Positions 63,252 through 64,000 of a stretch of 64,000 nucleotides of DNA are shown here, piece after piece. The position numbers and the translations under genes are program-made. Positions within the stretch are counted from its first letter, which is position 1. Every line of letters begins with the position of its first letter. The stretch spans positions 62,001 to 126,000 of the forward strand of contig CBDFLD010000023.1 of the NCBI GenBank assembly GCA_965249005.1, read 5' to 3'. The notes under the pieces were generated by a model. It made no database searches and was not told the origin of the DNA. It saw only the letters and a list, made by a program, of their open reading frames with translations. The stretch comes from CBDFLD01 sp965249005. Lineage in GTDB: Bacteria > Acidobacteriota > UBA6911.

Positions 63252-64000
63252 GTGACACTCGACCAAGTCAAAGAGCTCATAAGGAAAAACGGTGTTGAGT
63301 TTTTCCTTTGTTCTTTTGTCGAAATGAGCGGAGCACCCAAAGCCAAGGTCGTTCCCGCCACGCATGTAGATGCCATGGCCCAGGATGGAGCTGGATTCGC
63401 CGGCTTTGCCGCTGGAGAGATCGGTCAGAAGCCAAGCGATATGGATATGGCGGCCATTCCCGATTTCCGTTCCCTGACAGTTCTACCCTGGCGGAAGAAC
63501 ATGGCCTGGGTTGCGGGAGATGTTTCTGTCGATGAAAACGAATGGCCATACTGTCCCCGAACGATCCTGCGGCGCCAGCTGGCGCGCGCGAAACAACAGG
63601 GCTACGTCTTCAATGTCGGCGTCGAGGCGGAGCTGATGCTGTTGAAGCGCGACGAACAGGGAAATTATGTCGGATGGGATTCCCTCGATACTCTAGCCAA
63701 GCCCTGCTATGACCTACGGGCATTGCACCGCAACCTCGATATGATGACGACTTTGATACGGTACATGCAGGAGCTCGGCTGGAATCCCTATGCCAACGAC
63801 CACGAAGATGCCAATTGCCAGTTCGAGCTCAACTGGAAGTATTCCGACGCTCTGACCACCGCGGACCGGCACACGTTCTACAAATGGATGGTCAAGACGG
63901 TCGCGGAAGAGCAAGGATTGGTTGCGACCTTCATGCCGAAGCCGTTCACCCACCTGACGGGAAACGGCGCCCATTACCATATGAGCCTGTGGGACGAGCA
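63252..64000 (+). CDS. Gamma-glutamylmethylamide synthetase-like / type III glutamine synthetase (partial)
   Basis: The first 249 residues are inside the window and the gene runs off its end. From a GTG: TLDQVKELIRKNGVEFFLCSFVEM, DGAGFAGFAAGEIGQ, PYCPRTILRRQLARAKQQGY, CYDLRALHRNLDMM, YANDHEDANCQFELNW, FMPKPFTHLTGNGAHYHMSLW. I know this pattern from GmaS and GlnT enzymes, which join methylamine or ammonia to the gamma-carboxyl of glutamate with ATP. NDHEDANCQFE is the acidic metal site. With the Mgs-like genes upstream, a GmaS role is the best fit, but GlnT glutamine synthetases share the motifs. The gene is read from directly beside mobile element copy 2. Confidence 0.88.
   Translation, partial: MTLDQVKELIRKNGVEFFLCSFVEMSGAPKAKVVPATHVDAMAQDGAGFAGFAAGEIGQKPSDMDMAAIPDFRSLTVLPWRKNMAWVAGDVSVDENEWPYCPRTILRRQLARAKQQGYVFNVGVEAELMLLKRDEQGNYVGWDSLDTLAKPCYDLRALHRNLDMMTTLIRYMQELGWNPYANDHEDANCQFELNWKYSDALTTADRHTFYKWMVKTVAEEQGLVATFMPKPFTHLTGNGAHYHMSLWDE

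Noticed and set aside
1..64000. rRNA, tRNA, CRISPR arrays, riboswitches, integrases and phage genes.
   Set aside because: Looked for on both strands by eye; nothing with convincing sequence or structure was found. A covariance-model scan would be decisive.

Overview
The window is a G+C-rich, densely coded stretch of bacterial chromosome. I see no rRNA, tRNA, CRISPR array, plasmid or phage backbone. The gene style (Tat- and Sec-exported glycoside hydrolases, a TPR-linked sulfatase with a TLPSH active-site signature, DUF3604 and YHYH proteins, lipoproteins with clear lipoboxes, no SusC/SusD pair) suggests an uncultured Gram-negative heterotroph, perhaps Acidobacteriota or a deltaproteobacterial-type lineage. 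The phylum cannot be fixed from this sequence alone.

Layout. (1) 1-8.4 kb, plus strand: a catabolic run with a calycin-like protein, a frameshifted acyl-CoA synthetase, a 2-hydroxyacid dehydrogenase, a tartrate/isopropylmalate-type dehydrogenase, an exported DUF3604 protein and an isochorismatase-type hydrolase. (2) 8.45-13.7 kb, minus strand: an Nramp-related transporter without the usual metal ligands, a double-DUF1989/GcvT fusion and an acyl-CoA dehydrogenase. (3) 14.0-15.7 kb: an amt-glnK ammonium operon whose P-II protein lacks the uridylylated tyrosine. (4) 15.7-24 kb: mixed single genes, including a lipoprotein with a 184-bp inverted-repeat element directly upstream and a GH42 beta-galactosidase frameshifted at its nucleophile. 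(5) 23.4-27.8 kb: an AttEFGH-like ABC exporter operon. (6) 28-43.3 kb: sulfatase-TPR protein and a carbohydrate island (two GH36-type proteins, a Tat-exported TIM-barrel protein, GH116, an enolase-superfamily enzyme, an SDR and a split EamA transporter). (7) 43.5-54.4 kb: secreted protein, serine beta-lactamase-like hydrolase, three surface-glycan-type genes, a GH2 lipoprotein and a sodium:solute symporter. (8) 54.7-64 kb, plus strand: an Amt-like transporter lacking one of the twin histidines, a one-TM small protein, a glutamine-synthetase-like enzyme, the three separate domains of a glutamate synthase, an unknown 133-residue protein, a SoxB-like FAD oxidoreductase and a GmaS/type-III glutamine-synthetase-like gene running off the window.

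The most interesting points are two. Region 8 looks like a non-canonical N-methylglutamate (methylated-amine) assimilation cluster: it has candidates for gamma-glutamylmethylamide synthetase and the three subunits of N-methylglutamate synthase, but in place of the four-subunit dehydrogenase only one SoxB-like oxidoreductase plus an unknown small protein. Second, a 261-bp terminal-inverted-repeat element occurs twice (30118-30378 and 62979-63239), with a 3-bp TTA/TAA duplication at each copy and the same end facing the start codon of the downstream gene. One copy sits directly against the ribosome binding site of the last gene of that nitrogen cluster.

No recognisable transcription factor, sigma factor or two-component protein lies in the 64 kb; the only regulatory protein seen is P-II. 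Both frameshifts in the window are restored by adding a single G, so consensus errors must be excluded before calling either a true mutation.
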